Shown here: piece by piece, positions 16,549 through 25,828 of the stretch
Layout of the letters: every line of letters begins with the position of its first letter
How positions within the stretch are numbered: position 1 is the first letter of the stretch
Assembly (NCBI GenBank): GCA_965279315.1
Contig: OZ257145.1
Span: 2,542,001 to 2,606,000 of the forward strand
Length of the DNA stretch: 64,000 nt
Source of the DNA: JAPWJZ01 sp965279315
Lineage (GTDB): Bacteria > Pseudomonadota > Alphaproteobacteria > Micavibrionales > UBA2020
Direction: 5' to 3'
Notes under the pieces: generated by a model
Databases searched by the model: none
Told to the model about the DNA's origin: nothing
The model's input: only the letters and a program-made list of their open reading frames with translations
Translations under genes and position numbers: made by a program

Positions 16549-18234
16549 TTACGCCGGCTTCAGCGGGTCGTTGCCGGTTTTCTTGGTCGCGACGGGCGCG
16601 TTGTCGTTTTCGGCAGCCAACGGCGGTACGGGCGGCTGCACGGGCGCGGCTGCGTTGAAATCGGCGGCGGGGGCCAGCGGTTTCTGCGGCAGGTACGGGC
16701 CGTATTCCTTTTCCAGCGACGTGTAATAGAGTTTCAGCGAACGGATCTGCGTATCGGTCACTTCGGCCCATTTGTCTTTTTTCTTGGGGTCGAGGCGGTC
16801 TTGTTCGATCCGGTCCAGCTCCCTGCGCGCTTTCGCAACGGTCATCCACGGCACATCACTGTTGGTGTCGAGGATATGGTTGGCGATAAAACGCTTCATC
16901 GCTTCCTGTTTTTCCAGCGGCAGTTCCTCGGGCGCGTTTTCATACACGACGCGGCCGGCGAATTTCACGAAGCGCGTGATATTTTCGTCTTCCTTGATTT
17001 CTTCGGCAAAGCGGGTGCGGAAATTGGTGACGAGCGTTGCAGCCTCTTTCCATGATGGCGCGTCGCGGAATTCCTTCATCCACGCATCCAGCTTCACTTG
17101 CGTTTCGGCGCTGGGCGCTTCATGCAGGAGTTCTTCAGGCTGGGTCGTCCAGCTCGGCGTTTTTGCGGGGCGCGCCTCTTTCGCCAGCTTCGCCGCTTCC
17201 TGGATGTTTTCGAGGAATTGCGGGTTCGCCTTGATGAGCGCGGCGCGGTCGTTCGCCAGTTTTTCGTCAAAACCGGCGGGCAGGACAGCATCCGACAGGT
17301 CAATCGGCATCAGGATGGGCTGTTGCGTCTTGCGCACGAGGCGGAATGCGCTGACAGGGTCAGGCTGGCCTTTCGGCGCTTTCTTGCTCTGGTCGAGAAT
17401 GACCTGTTTCAATTCATCGACGCTCATCGACAGGTAGGGCTTCGGGTCGAGGCTGAGGTCGAACATGATCTCCGTCACGCCGCTGCCGTTGCGTGCGCCG
17501 AGCGAGGTCACGACGGCTGCGTTTTTGTTGCCGAAAGAGAATGCCGTATGCGTGAAAACCGCGTTTTCCTGTACGAAGGCATCGACGCCCTCGACAGATG
17601 CGGTTTTCGTCAGCTGTTCCCACAGTTGCGGCGCGGATTTCTTCACCAGTTTGGCGACGCCGAGCGTTGCCTTGATGTCGTTCATCGCGTCATGCGCGTC
17701 TTCTTCGGACAGGCCGACATTGTTCTGGCGGGCGACCACGCCCAGTTTCATGCTGGGCGCGCCGTTGGCGTTTTTCTGGGTCAGTTTCAGGAGTTCGGGC
17801 ATATAGGCCGACGCCGCCTGTACAGCGATCATGACGTCGAAGCGGCTGTTGCTCTGGCCGTTGGACGGGTTCTTGGCCGACAGCATGGTGCTGTCCAGCA
17901 GGTTCTGGTGCAGGTTCTGGGCGAAGATATCGTCGTCATAACCGATGTTGTTGTAGCCGGAGAATATGACCGGCCAGTACTGGCTGCGCGCCCACTGGTC
18001 GACTTCCTGCATCAGCTCGAACGCGGAATTTTTGGCCGTTTTCAGGTCGGCGGTGGTGAAGCCGGTGGTCAGCATCGCGCCGGGGGCGGCGACCGTCCAG
18101 GGCGACACGCGCGCCTCCAGCTTTTTCATCGACAGGATATTCATGTCATCATCGGCAAAGATCAGGCCGATCTGTAAAATCTGCGCAAAGTCGCGCTCGA
18201 GGCCGGTCGTTTCCAGGTCGTAAAAAATATACAT
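16549..18234 (-). CDS. DEDDh exonuclease, exonuclease I (SbcB)-like
   Basis: 561 residues. The N-terminal DEDDh nuclease has D6 and E8 in YDLETTG, the third acidic site at about D100-D102 in GYNNIGYDDDIF, and H181/D186 in DAHDAMNDIKAT. GYNNxxxDD matches the exonuclease I subfamily, which degrades single-stranded DNA 3' to 5'. The middle (about 200-480) is consistent with ExoI's helical and SH3-like regions, but the ending (AADFNAAAPVQPPVPPL and onward) is a disordered Pro/Ala tail not found in the E. coli enzyme. Length is somewhat longer than the E. coli protein (about 475 residues). Ribosome site AAGGA precedes the ATG by 10 bases. A repair or recombination role is inferred. Confidence 0.85.
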   Translation of the reverse strand: MYIFYDLETTGLERDFAQILQIGLIFADDDMNILSMKKLEARVSPWTVAAPGAMLTTGFTTADLKTAKNSAFELMQEVDQWARSQYWPVIFSGYNNIGYDDDIFAQNLHQNLLDSTMLSAKNPSNGQSNSRFDVMIAVQAASAYMPELLKLTQKNANGAPSMKLGVVARQNNVGLSEEDAHDAMNDIKATLGVAKLVKKSAPQLWEQLTKTASVEGVDAFVQENAVFTHTAFSFGNKNAAVVTSLGARNGSGVTEIMFDLSLDPKPYLSMSVDELKQVILDQSKKAPKGQPDPVSAFRLVRKTQQPILMPIDLSDAVLPAGFDEKLANDRAALIKANPQFLENIQEAAKLAKEARPAKTPSWTTQPEELLHEAPSAETQVKLDAWMKEFRDAPSWKEAATLVTNFRTRFAEEIKEDENITRFVKFAGRVVYENAPEELPLEKQEAMKRFIANHILDTNSDVPWMTVAKARRELDRIEQDRLDPKKKDKWAEVTDTQIRSLKLYYTSLEKEYGPYLPQKPLAPAADFNAAAPVQPPVPPLAAENDNAPVATKKTGNDPLKPA

Positions 18235-18377
18235 AAGCTATGCTTCCTTCGCGTCGCTGTGGGCCCGAAATTCGCTGTATTGGTCTGTCGTGGTGTTGAT
18301 ATACTGGTAGCATCCGCAGAAGAAAAGCACAATATCTTAGGGAAATAAACGTGCGGATTTTGTAAAATTCTTGAAAC

Positions 18378-21047
18378 ATGACGCATAGCACCAAATCACC
18401 CGTCCCCACCCGCAAATCGCCGGACAGCACCGACGATAAAGGCAATGCGATCAAAATATTGGTGGATAATTTCAAACAAAAACGTCAGGTTTTATTGGCT
18501 GGGTTACAGAAAAATCAGCTCCGTCATAAAGACGGTTATTTTCATAATCTGCTATCCCGCCTGTGTGATTCCACCCTCGCTGCCATTGCCGATACTGCGG
18601 CCGAAAAACAGGATGCCAGACAGGCGATGCCCTGCATCGTGGCGGTCGGCGGGTATGGGCGGCAGGAACTCGCCCCCTTCTCAGACCTCGACATATTATT
18701 TGTCTCTGATACCGAATTGACGGCCGCTGGTAAAAAACTGGTCGAGGTGCTGCATACCGCTTTCTGGAATGCGGGGCTGAAGATCGCCTATTCCGTCCGC
18801 ACGGTTGCCGATTGCGAAACGGCGATGAAGACCGACCTGCATTTCGTCACCAGCCTTTTGGAAAAGCGGCTGGTCTGGGGGCCGAAGAAGGTTTTCGCGG
18901 AACTGGCTGGCGCCGTGAAAGAGCACCACGACGCCGCATCCCCCGCCACCTTCATCGCCGCCAAGCTGGCCGAACAGGAAGCGCGGCACAAAAAACTGGG
19001 CGACAGCCGTTACCAGTTGCAGCCGAATATAAAGGAAAGCAAGGGCGGCCTCCGTGATATCCAGACGCTGCTGTGGATTTCGAATTTCCTGTACGGCATC
19101 ACCACGCCCGCAGGCCTGGTCGAAAAAGGCGTGCTGACGGCGCAGGAAGCCGAGACGCTGCAGGACGCGCAGGAATTTTTATGGGCGGTGCGCTGGCACC
19201 TGCACCTTGCGAATGGCCGTTTCGACGACCGCCTTGCATTTGACATCCAGCCCGACATTGCCGCGCGCATGGGATACAAGGAAACCGAGCTGAACAAGCG
19301 CGCCGAACATTTCATGAAAGACTATTTCATGACGGCATCCGAAGTCGGCCACCTGACGCGCATTATCTGCGCCGACCTTGAGGCGCGATCCTTGAGTGCG
19401 GGCGCGACGGCGGGCACCAGGAAAATTTCGATTGCAGATGTGATCGAGGGCTTCCCCCTCACCCACAACCGCCTCAACATCGCCGAGAAAACGCAGTTCA
19501 GAAAAACGCCGTCCGACATCGTGCGCATCTTCCGCGTCAGCCAGAATACCGGATATGACATTCATCCCGATGCCTTGCGCGCCATCCGCAACGCCGTAAA
19601 AAACGCTGATTTCACGCAGGATGGCGAAGCATTCCGCCTGTTCCTGCTGATACTGCTGGATGAAAAAAAATCGGAGCAGACCTTGCGCCGGTTGAACGAA
19701 GCAGGCGTTTTATCTGCATTATTGCCCGATTTCGGCAATATCTTCGCGCATATGCAATACGACATGTACCATGTATACACGGCGGACGAGCACACGATCC
19801 GCGCCGTCGGCATGATGCACAAAATTGAAAACGGCGAACTGGCGGCGGATGCGCATCTTGCCACCGAACTGTTCAAAAAAATCCAGTCGCGCCGCGCGCT
19901 CTATGCCGCCATGTTCCTGCACGATATCGCCAAGGGCACAGGCGGCAAACATTCTGAGGCCGGTGCGGAAGTGGCGCGCAAAATCTGCCCCCTGCTGGGC
20001 ATCACGCCGGAAGAAACCGAAACAGTGATCTGGCTGGTGGAATATCACCTTGTCATGACGATGACAGCGTTCAAGCGCGACCTGAACGACCCGAAGGCGA
20101 TCGAGGATTTTGTTGGTTACGTGCAGTCGCCGGAGCGATTGAAACTCCTGACCATCCTCACCACCGCCGACATCATGGCGGTCGGGCCCGACAAATGGAA
20201 CAACTGGAAATCGGGCCTGCTGGCGGAGCTGTACGACAAGGCGTACGAGCATATGTCCGGCACGCCAAAGGACCGCGACGATAACGACCAGTTCATCATC
20301 CTGCAAAAACAGGCGCGGCGGCTGGTGGGATCGAACGCGCCGACATTGCAATACCTCGCCGACTATGCGCCGAAATATTTCTGGCTGAGTTTCCCGCCCG
20401 AGGCGATTGCGGGTTTCGTGCAGGCGATTGAAAAGAATACAGGCAATGAAGCAACCGTCATCCGCGTGTCGCCGAATACGGCACAGGACTTTACGGAAGT
20501 ATTCGTCTTCACCCCTGACAAAAAAGGCCTGTTCGCCACCCTGTCGGGCGCGATGGCGGCGGCGGGCGCGTCGATTGTGGATGCGCGCATTTTCACGCTG
20601 ACCAACGGCATGGCACTCGATGTATTCCAGATTCAGGACCTGCGCGGCCATGTGTATGACAACAACGCCTTCCTGCAAAAGACGCTGAAGGGCGCTGTGA
20701 CCGGCACGCTGAACCTCGACCATGAAATCGCAGAACGCCGCCGTACCGCCCCGCAAAAAGGCCGCCACTTCTCCGTGCAACCCCGTGTCATCATTGACAA
20801 TAACGCCAGCGCAAGCAACACGGTGATCGAGGTGAACGGCAAGGATCGCGCGGGCTTCCTTTACGACATTACCTCCGCCCTGACGCTCGAGGGTTTGCAG
20901 ATCTCCGCCGCCAAAATCACAACCTTTGGCAGCCGCGCCGTTGACGTATTTTATGTGAAAGACAGCTTCGGGTTGAAGGTCGTACACCGCGCCAAACTGA
21001 CAGCGATTGAAAAAAGCCTGATGGCTGCGCTTGTCAAGAATCAGTAA
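18378..21047 (+). CDS. glnD: Bifunctional PII uridylyltransferase / uridylyl-removing enzyme GlnD
   Basis: 889 residues. GlnD adds or removes UMP on PII proteins according to glutamine level and so controls nitrogen assimilation. The nucleotidyltransferase motif is GGYGRQELAPFSDLDILF; the GLRDIQTLLW and DDRLAF segments follow; the HD domain has MFLHDIAKGTGGKHSEAGAE; and two ACT domains close the protein (near FVFTPDKKGLFATLSGAM and VNGKDRAGFLYDITSAL), which sense glutamine. No strong ribosome site is seen before the ATG (TTCTTGAAAC). It is read away from the ExoI-like gene, with 143 bases between them. Confidence 0.98.
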   Translation: MTHSTKSPVPTRKSPDSTDDKGNAIKILVDNFKQKRQVLLAGLQKNQLRHKDGYFHNLLSRLCDSTLAAIADTAAEKQDARQAMPCIVAVGGYGRQELAPFSDLDILFVSDTELTAAGKKLVEVLHTAFWNAGLKIAYSVRTVADCETAMKTDLHFVTSLLEKRLVWGPKKVFAELAGAVKEHHDAASPATFIAAKLAEQEARHKKLGDSRYQLQPNIKESKGGLRDIQTLLWISNFLYGITTPAGLVEKGVLTAQEAETLQDAQEFLWAVRWHLHLANGRFDDRLAFDIQPDIAARMGYKETELNKRAEHFMKDYFMTASEVGHLTRIICADLEARSLSAGATAGTRKISIADVIEGFPLTHNRLNIAEKTQFRKTPSDIVRIFRVSQNTGYDIHPDALRAIRNAVKNADFTQDGEAFRLFLLILLDEKKSEQTLRRLNEAGVLSALLPDFGNIFAHMQYDMYHVYTADEHTIRAVGMMHKIENGELAADAHLATELFKKIQSRRALYAAMFLHDIAKGTGGKHSEAGAEVARKICPLLGITPEETETVIWLVEYHLVMTMTAFKRDLNDPKAIEDFVGYVQSPERLKLLTILTTADIMAVGPDKWNNWKSGLLAELYDKAYEHMSGTPKDRDDNDQFIILQKQARRLVGSNAPTLQYLADYAPKYFWLSFPPEAIAGFVQAIEKNTGNEATVIRVSPNTAQDFTEVFVFTPDKKGLFATLSGAMAAAGASIVDARIFTLTNGMALDVFQIQDLRGHVYDNNAFLQKTLKGAVTGTLNLDHEIAERRRTAPQKGRHFSVQPRVIIDNNASASNTVIEVNGKDRAGFLYDITSALTLEGLQISAAKITTFGSRAVDVFYVKDSFGLKVVHRAKLTAIEKSLMAALVKNQ

Positions 21048-21060
21048 CACCGCATATAAT
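21031..21060 (+). promoter_or_regulatory. Sigma-70 promoter for the DAHP synthase gene
   Basis: TTGTCA (21031-21036) and a perfect TATAAT (21055-21060) are separated by 18 bases. The -35 lies inside the last codons of glnD, so the next gene can be expressed separately from glnD. Confidence 0.65.
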
Positions 21061-21096
21061 TTTACTGGTTAAAAATCAAATGGTTGGAGTCACCTC

Positions 21097-22533
21097 TTGG
21101 CGATCAAAGCTGTCGAAAAAAATTCTGCTGCGCCCACTGCACCGACGGCGGACTGGTCTCCGGACAGCTGGCGCGCGAAGCCGGCAAAGCAATTGCCCGA
21201 GTACGACAATCTGGATGAGTTGAAGATTGTTGAAAACACGCTCAAGAATTATCCGCCGCTGGTTTTCGCAGGTGAAGCACGCCGGTTGAAAAAGGCGCTG
21301 GCGAAAGTCGGCGCCGGCGAAGCAATCCTGCTGCAGGGCGGCGATTGCGCCGAAAGTTTTGCGGAATTCCATCCGCGCAATATCCGCGACACGTTCCGCG
21401 TGATTTTGCAGATGGCGATCATCATGTCGTTCTCCGCCTCCGTCCCCGTCGTAAAGGTCGGTCGCTTGGCCGGACAGTTCGCAAAACCGCGCTCTGACGG
21501 CAACGAAACCAAGAACGGCGTGACGCTGCCAAGTTATAAGGGCGATATCATCAACGGTTCCGAATTCACGCCGGAATCGCGCCGCCCCAACCCGCAGCGC
21601 ATCATTCAGGCCTATAACCAGTCCGCCGCGACGCTGAACCTCGTGCGCGCTTTCGCGCATGGCGGCTATGCCGACCTGCATCGCGTCAACAAATGGATGC
21701 TCGATTTCGTCAAGGGACACCCCATGTCGGAACGTTACCGCGATTTGTCGGAACGCATCGACCAGGCTTTGTCCTTCATGGCGGCGGCCGGCATCACCGG
21801 CGAAAGCTCGCAGCAGATCCGCGAGGTTGAATTCTACACCTCGCACGAGGCGCTGCTGCTGCCCTATGAAGAGGCGCTGACCCGCGTGGATTCCACGACC
21901 GGCGACTATTACGACGTTTCCGCGCATATGCTGTGGATCGGCGACCGCACCCGCCAGCCCGACGGCGCACATGTGGAATTCCTGCGCGGCGTGAAAAACC
22001 CGATCGCGTTCAAATGCGGCCCCAGCCTGCCGGTCGATGACATGCTGAAGCTGATGGATATCCTGAACCCCGATAACGAACCCGGCCGCCTCACCCTCAT
22101 TTCACGCATGGGCCATGACAAGGTGGAGAAGAACCTGCCCGGCCTGATCCGCGCCGTGCAGAAATCCGGCCATAATGTGACGTGGTGCTGCGACCCGATG
22201 CATGGCAACACGCGCACGGCGACCAGCGGCTACAAGACCCGCGAATTCGGCAATATCATGTCCGAAGTGAAGCAGTTCTTTGACATTCACTATGCCGAGG
22301 GCAGCTATCCCGGCGGTGTGCATTTCGAACTGACGGGGCAGGACGTCACCGAATGCGTCGGCGGCGCATACAAGATCACCGATGAAAACCTGTCCGAGCG
22401 TTACCATACGCATTGCGACCCGCGCCTGAACGCGTCGCAGGCGCTTGAACTCGCCTTCCTGATCGCCGATGAACTGCGGGGCCATTACGTGCGCAAGCGC
22501 GATGCGGCGGATGACGAAGGGATGAAGGTGTAA
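21097..22533 (+). CDS. aroF: 3-deoxy-7-phosphoheptulonate synthase, class II (plant type)
   Basis: 478 residues. It condenses phosphoenolpyruvate and erythrose-4-phosphate in the first step of the shikimate pathway. Class II marks are WSPDSWRAKPAKQLPEY at the N-terminus, LQGGDCAESF with the metal-binding Cys, VGRLAGQFAKPRS, FYTSHEALLLPYEEALTR, WIGDRTRQ, and the C-terminal HFELTGQDVTECVGG. The start is TTG at 21097, with GGAG at 21086-21089 (7-base spacing); the nearby ATG at 21080 is in another frame. It has its own promoter and is followed 2 bases later by nadE, an apparent operon. Confidence 0.96.
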   Translation: MAIKAVEKNSAAPTAPTADWSPDSWRAKPAKQLPEYDNLDELKIVENTLKNYPPLVFAGEARRLKKALAKVGAGEAILLQGGDCAESFAEFHPRNIRDTFRVILQMAIIMSFSASVPVVKVGRLAGQFAKPRSDGNETKNGVTLPSYKGDIINGSEFTPESRRPNPQRIIQAYNQSAATLNLVRAFAHGGYADLHRVNKWMLDFVKGHPMSERYRDLSERIDQALSFMAAAGITGESSQQIREVEFYTSHEALLLPYEEALTRVDSTTGDYYDVSAHMLWIGDRTRQPDGAHVEFLRGVKNPIAFKCGPSLPVDDMLKLMDILNPDNEPGRLTLISRMGHDKVEKNLPGLIRAVQKSGHNVTWCCDPMHGNTRTATSGYKTREFGNIMSEVKQFFDIHYAEGSYPGGVHFELTGQDVTECVGGAYKITDENLSERYHTHCDPRLNASQALELAFLIADELRGHYVRKRDAADDEGMKV

Positions 22534-22535
22534 AG

Positions 22536-24212
22536 TTGGGCAAGCATTTCACCATCACCGCCGCGCAGCTGAACCCCACGGTCGGGGACATCTCCGGCAA
22601 TATCAAAAAAATCCTCGATATCTATCAAAAACACAAAAATCAGGCCGACCTGATCGTGTTCTCGGAGATGATCGTCACCGCCTACCCGACCGACGACCTG
22701 ACGCTGAAGCCGTTCTTTATCGACCGCGTGATGAAGGGCGTGGAGAAACTGGCGCAGCAGATTGACGGTACCGGCGCGGGCATCGTGATTTCCGCCCCGT
22801 GGCGCGACCAGGGCAAGGTGTTCAACACCGCGCTGCTGATCCATGACGGCCAGATCGTGGCGAAGCGTTTCAAATGCCACCTGCCGAATTATGGCGTGTT
22901 CGACGAAGTGCGCCTGTTCAGTGCCGGACACCTGCCCTTTCCCGTTGAATTCAAGGGCGCGAAGCTGGGCATCCTCACCTGTGAAGACATGTGGTTTCCC
23001 GACGTCGCTTCGCACCTGCGCAAGCATGAAGCGGAAATCCTGATTTCACCGAATGGCAGCCCGTTTGAAATGGGCAAGACACATGTGCGCCTCGACCATG
23101 CGCGCAAGCGCGTGTCCGAAACCGGCCTTGCCTTATTCTATATCAATCAGGTGGGCGGTCAGGATGAATTGGTGTTCGATGGAGCTTCGTTCATCATGGA
23201 CCATCAGGGCAAAGTGCTGACGCAATTCCCCAGCCATCAGGAATATGTCGTCACCACCATCTGGGAACAGGGTGTCGACCGCGTCTTCGTCTGCAAATCC
23301 GCCGAAGCGTCCCACAACCTTTATGCGGGGTCCGAAGCGGTTTATCAGACCCTCGTCCTCGGGTTGCGCGACTACGTGAACAAGAATAATTTTCCGGGCG
23401 TGTTGCTCGGCATGTCGGGCGGCATCGACAGCGCGCTATCGGCGGCGATTGCCGTCGATGCGCTCGGCCCCGACCGCGTACAATGCTATATGATGCCATC
23501 CCCCCATACCTCGCAGGACAGCGTCGATGACGCGGCGGAATGCGCGAAGCTGCTGGGCATCAAGCATGGCAGCATGCCGATTGAAAAATCGATGGCTGCC
23601 TATGCTGACATGCTCAAAACCTCTGCCAACCAGAATTTATCCGGCACGACCGCCGAAAATATCCAGGCCCGCACGCGCGGCATGCTGCTGATGGCGCTGT
23701 CGAACGCAACCGGATACATGGTCCTATCGACCGGCAACAAATCCGAAATGTCGGTCGGCTATGCCACGCTCTACGGCGATATGTGCGGCGGGTATAACGT
23801 GCTGAAAGACGTTTACAAGATGATGGTGTTCGAACTGTCGAAATGGCGGAACCAATACCACCCGACCAACGCGAAAGGCCCCGCCGGCCGCGTGATACCG
23901 GAGCGCATCATCACCAAGCCGCCATCCGCCGAACTCAGCCCCGGCCAGAAGGACGAAGACAGCCTGCCGCCCTATGCGGCGCTTGACGATATCCTGCACT
24001 GCCTCGTGGAAGAGGAAATGAACATTGACGCGATTGTGGAGCGCGGCCATGCCGTGGAAACGGTGAACAAGGTCTGGAAACTGCTCGACCACGCCGAATA
24101 CAAGCGCAGGCAGGCCTGCCCCGGCGTCAAGATCAGCCGCAAGGCCTTCGGCCGCGACCGCCGGTATCCGATCACGAACAAATTCACCGACCTGATTGTC
24201 GAGAATGGCTAA
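22536..24212 (+). CDS. nadE: Glutamine-dependent NAD+ synthetase
   Basis: 558 residues with two domains. Residues 1-270 are a nitrilase-type glutaminase with the triad E44 (FSEM), K113 (RFKCHLPN) and C149 (LTCEDMW). From about 280 comes the NAD synthase with the ATP P-loop MSGGIDSALSAA and the later STGNKSEMSVGYATLYGD. Ammonia from glutamine is passed to deamido-NAD. The start is TTG at 22536, 2 bases after the DAHP synthase stop and preceded by GAAGG; the resulting N-terminus (GKHFTITAAQLNPTVGD) is that of the family, so no better start exists. In alphaproteobacteria nadE often lies near gltX, as here. Confidence 0.97.
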   Translation: MGKHFTITAAQLNPTVGDISGNIKKILDIYQKHKNQADLIVFSEMIVTAYPTDDLTLKPFFIDRVMKGVEKLAQQIDGTGAGIVISAPWRDQGKVFNTALLIHDGQIVAKRFKCHLPNYGVFDEVRLFSAGHLPFPVEFKGAKLGILTCEDMWFPDVASHLRKHEAEILISPNGSPFEMGKTHVRLDHARKRVSETGLALFYINQVGGQDELVFDGASFIMDHQGKVLTQFPSHQEYVVTTIWEQGVDRVFVCKSAEASHNLYAGSEAVYQTLVLGLRDYVNKNNFPGVLLGMSGGIDSALSAAIAVDALGPDRVQCYMMPSPHTSQDSVDDAAECAKLLGIKHGSMPIEKSMAAYADMLKTSANQNLSGTTAENIQARTRGMLLMALSNATGYMVLSTGNKSEMSVGYATLYGDMCGGYNVLKDVYKMMVFELSKWRNQYHPTNAKGPAGRVIPERIITKPPSAELSPGQKDEDSLPPYAALDDILHCLVEEEMNIDAIVERGHAVETVNKVWKLLDHAEYKRRQACPGVKISRKAFGRDRRYPITNKFTDLIVENG

Positions 24213-24270
24213 AGACTAGACGGCACTTCGATCAAGGGCACTACCGTTGGAACAGGGGAGTTTCAAAAGT

Positions 24271-24717
24271 ATGGAAGAGACGTTCGACGAGATCATCAAG
24301 GCACAGGGCATCTATAAAAAGATGGTCGCCTGCGACAGTCCCGCCGCCTTCAAAAAGGTGTTTTCGGAGGCAATCTATGCGTCTTCCCTCACCGATTTTT
24401 ATCCGGTCGTCGTGCGCGCGCAAATCGCCGCCGCGCTGATTGCATCGCATGAATTGATCGGCACGGACGGTTTCGTTTTTGGCGATTACCTTTACAAATC
24501 CTTCGGCCTGCACCCGCACCACTTCCTGCAATCCGGCACGCAGAGCACGGCTGATATCATGGAGCGCGATCTGCCGCAGGTGGAAAACATGTTCCGCGCC
24601 TTCGGTTACGAGATTGAAAACGGCATTGTCAGCGCGCATCCGGAAGAAGGCGAAACGCCGAAAGTGATCGATTTCATCGAGGTACGCCGCAAAAAAGCCG
24701 CTGGAAACGCTGCATAA
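24271..24717 (+). CDS. Conserved-looking hypothetical protein
   Basis: 148 residues from the ATG at 24271, which follows GGGGAG at 10 bases; a TTG in frame at 24247 is less likely. The protein appears mainly alpha-helical (AAFKKVFSEAIYASSL, VVVRAQIAAALIASHELIG), soluble, without signal peptide or membrane helix, and ends in a charged VRRKKAAGNAA. I do not recognise a family. It lies between nadE and an acetyltransferase gene that has its own promoter, so it probably rides on the aroF-nadE transcript. Confidence 0.75.
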   Translation: MEETFDEIIKAQGIYKKMVACDSPAAFKKVFSEAIYASSLTDFYPVVVRAQIAAALIASHELIGTDGFVFGDYLYKSFGLHPHHFLQSGTQSTADIMERDLPQVENMFRAFGYEIENGIVSAHPEEGETPKVIDFIEVRRKKAAGNAA

Positions 24718-24729
24718 TTTCAGATTTAC

Positions 24730-24758
24730 TTGACTTAAACGGTATAGTTATGTAAATA
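24730..24758 (+). promoter_or_regulatory. Sigma-70 promoter for the acetyltransferase gene
   Basis: TTGACT (24730-24735) and TAAATA (24753-24758), 17-base spacer, ending 25 bases before the ATG; AAGAGGAT serves as ribosome site. Confidence 0.65.
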
Positions 24759-24783
24759 ATAGGTTCCCGTTCAAGAGGATACT

Positions 24784-25329
24784 ATGCCGTCAAAGCTGTC
24801 ACTCGCCTTCCGCAAAGCCGCATCGCGCGACGTCGCCGCGATGCAGGAAGTGTTTGCCGAAGCCTTTGCCGACAAAAACGAGTTCACGAACCTGCAGCAG
24901 TACCTCAGCTGGTCGGTGCAGGACCGCGACATCCGCATGATCGTCGCCGAAACCGAGGACAAGAAAATAGCGGGCTTCGTGATGACGGAATTCAATTCAT
25001 CGACCATGCGCAACGCCGTGCATGTCGCGCAGCTGGCTGTCGCACCGGAATTCCAGGGCAATGGCGTCGGCCGCGCGCTGCTGGAACAAGTGGAGCAGAC
25101 GGCGCTAAAAAATGAATTCGATACCGTGACGTTGCAGGTGCGCAAGGGCAATGCGAAGGCAATCGGCCTCTACGAAAGCATGGGCTTTGGCATCATGGGT
25201 GAAGACCAGAAATATTACCGCGACGGTGAATCCGCGCTCGAGATGAAAAAGTACCTCAACCCGCTCGATCCGCCCAAGGGTTTCCACCTGCCGCGTTTCG
25301 TCAAGCGCATGATGAGCATCTATGCATAA
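24784..25329 (+). CDS. GNAT-family N-acetyltransferase
   Basis: 181 residues. The GNAT core is clear: motif A QLAVAPEFQGNGVGRALLEQVE binds acetyl-CoA, followed by LQVRKGNAKAIGLYESMGF and a C-terminal strand with the DQKYYRDGESALEM segment. The pattern NAKAIGLYESMGF resembles RimI-type protein N-acetyltransferases, but RimI usually is about 150 residues; here a C-terminal extension (LDPPKGFHLPRFVKRMMSIYA) is basic and could touch membrane or nucleic acid. The substrate is unknown. The next gene starts 22 bases later on the same strand. Confidence 0.88.
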   Translation: MPSKLSLAFRKAASRDVAAMQEVFAEAFADKNEFTNLQQYLSWSVQDRDIRMIVAETEDKKIAGFVMTEFNSSTMRNAVHVAQLAVAPEFQGNGVGRALLEQVEQTALKNEFDTVTLQVRKGNAKAIGLYESMGFGIMGEDQKYYRDGESALEMKKYLNPLDPPKGFHLPRFVKRMMSIYA

Positions 25330-25351
25330 CGTATATCAGGAGCATCATTAA

Positions 25352-25828
25352 ATGAATGTCGCAGCAGGCGCGTTACTGGCAATGGGCGTGGCGGTCGTGG
25401 TGGTGGCAGCACCCGTGGCGGGCGCGTTTATCGGCGCAGCTGTCACGACGAACGCGATTGCGGGCGGCATCGCAGGCTTCACGCTGGGCGCGCTTGCCCT
25501 GCCCCTGCCCTATGCAGCACTTGTTACGAAAGACGAACCGACCGAAGCAAAAGACATCGGTAAAAGCCGCCTGCGCCGTATCGCCGAGGAAGTGTTTTCG
25601 CTCTATAAATCCGTCGGCGGGATGTTCGCCAGCGTGACGGCGGAAGCGGTAAAAGAAAAGTTCGGCAAGAAACCTGCGGTTTTCGTGCCGTATGACAATA
25701 GTGACGACCCGTTCCGCATCGGTGAATTGTCGCCGGCGTTCGAGGCGGCGACGGTCAAAACCGAACCGCAATCGCGCACCCAGCCGGAACTGAAACTTGC
25801 GAAAACGCCTGCATCACTTCAGCGTTAA
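25352..25828 (+). CDS. Small membrane protein of unknown function (two-helix type)
   Basis: 158 residues. Two hydrophobic Ala/Gly/Val-rich helices (about residues 4-30 and 34-60) are followed by a charged helix with RLRRIAEEVFSLYKSVGGMFASV and a polar, disordered tail. The hydrophobic pair plus YKSVGGMF segment resembles the protein at 8682-9158 (FFKKVGGMF). No known family. It sits downstream of the acetyltransferase, probably in one operon. Its TAA abuts the stop codon of the convergent membrane protein with no gap. Confidence 0.72.
   Translation: MNVAAGALLAMGVAVVVVAAPVAGAFIGAAVTTNAIAGGIAGFTLGALALPLPYAALVTKDEPTEAKDIGKSRLRRIAEEVFSLYKSVGGMFASVTAEAVKEKFGKKPAVFVPYDNSDDPFRIGELSPAFEAATVKTEPQSRTQPELKLAKTPASLQR

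Noticed and set aside
15907..17055. 382-residue plus-strand frame starting with TTG after the promoter at 15855
   Set aside because: It runs antisense across two supported genes, has no recognisable domain and a composition of an antisense frame. The promoter may still make an RNA.
19719..21050. 443-residue open frame antisense to glnD
   Set aside because: Shadow of GlnD coding sequence.
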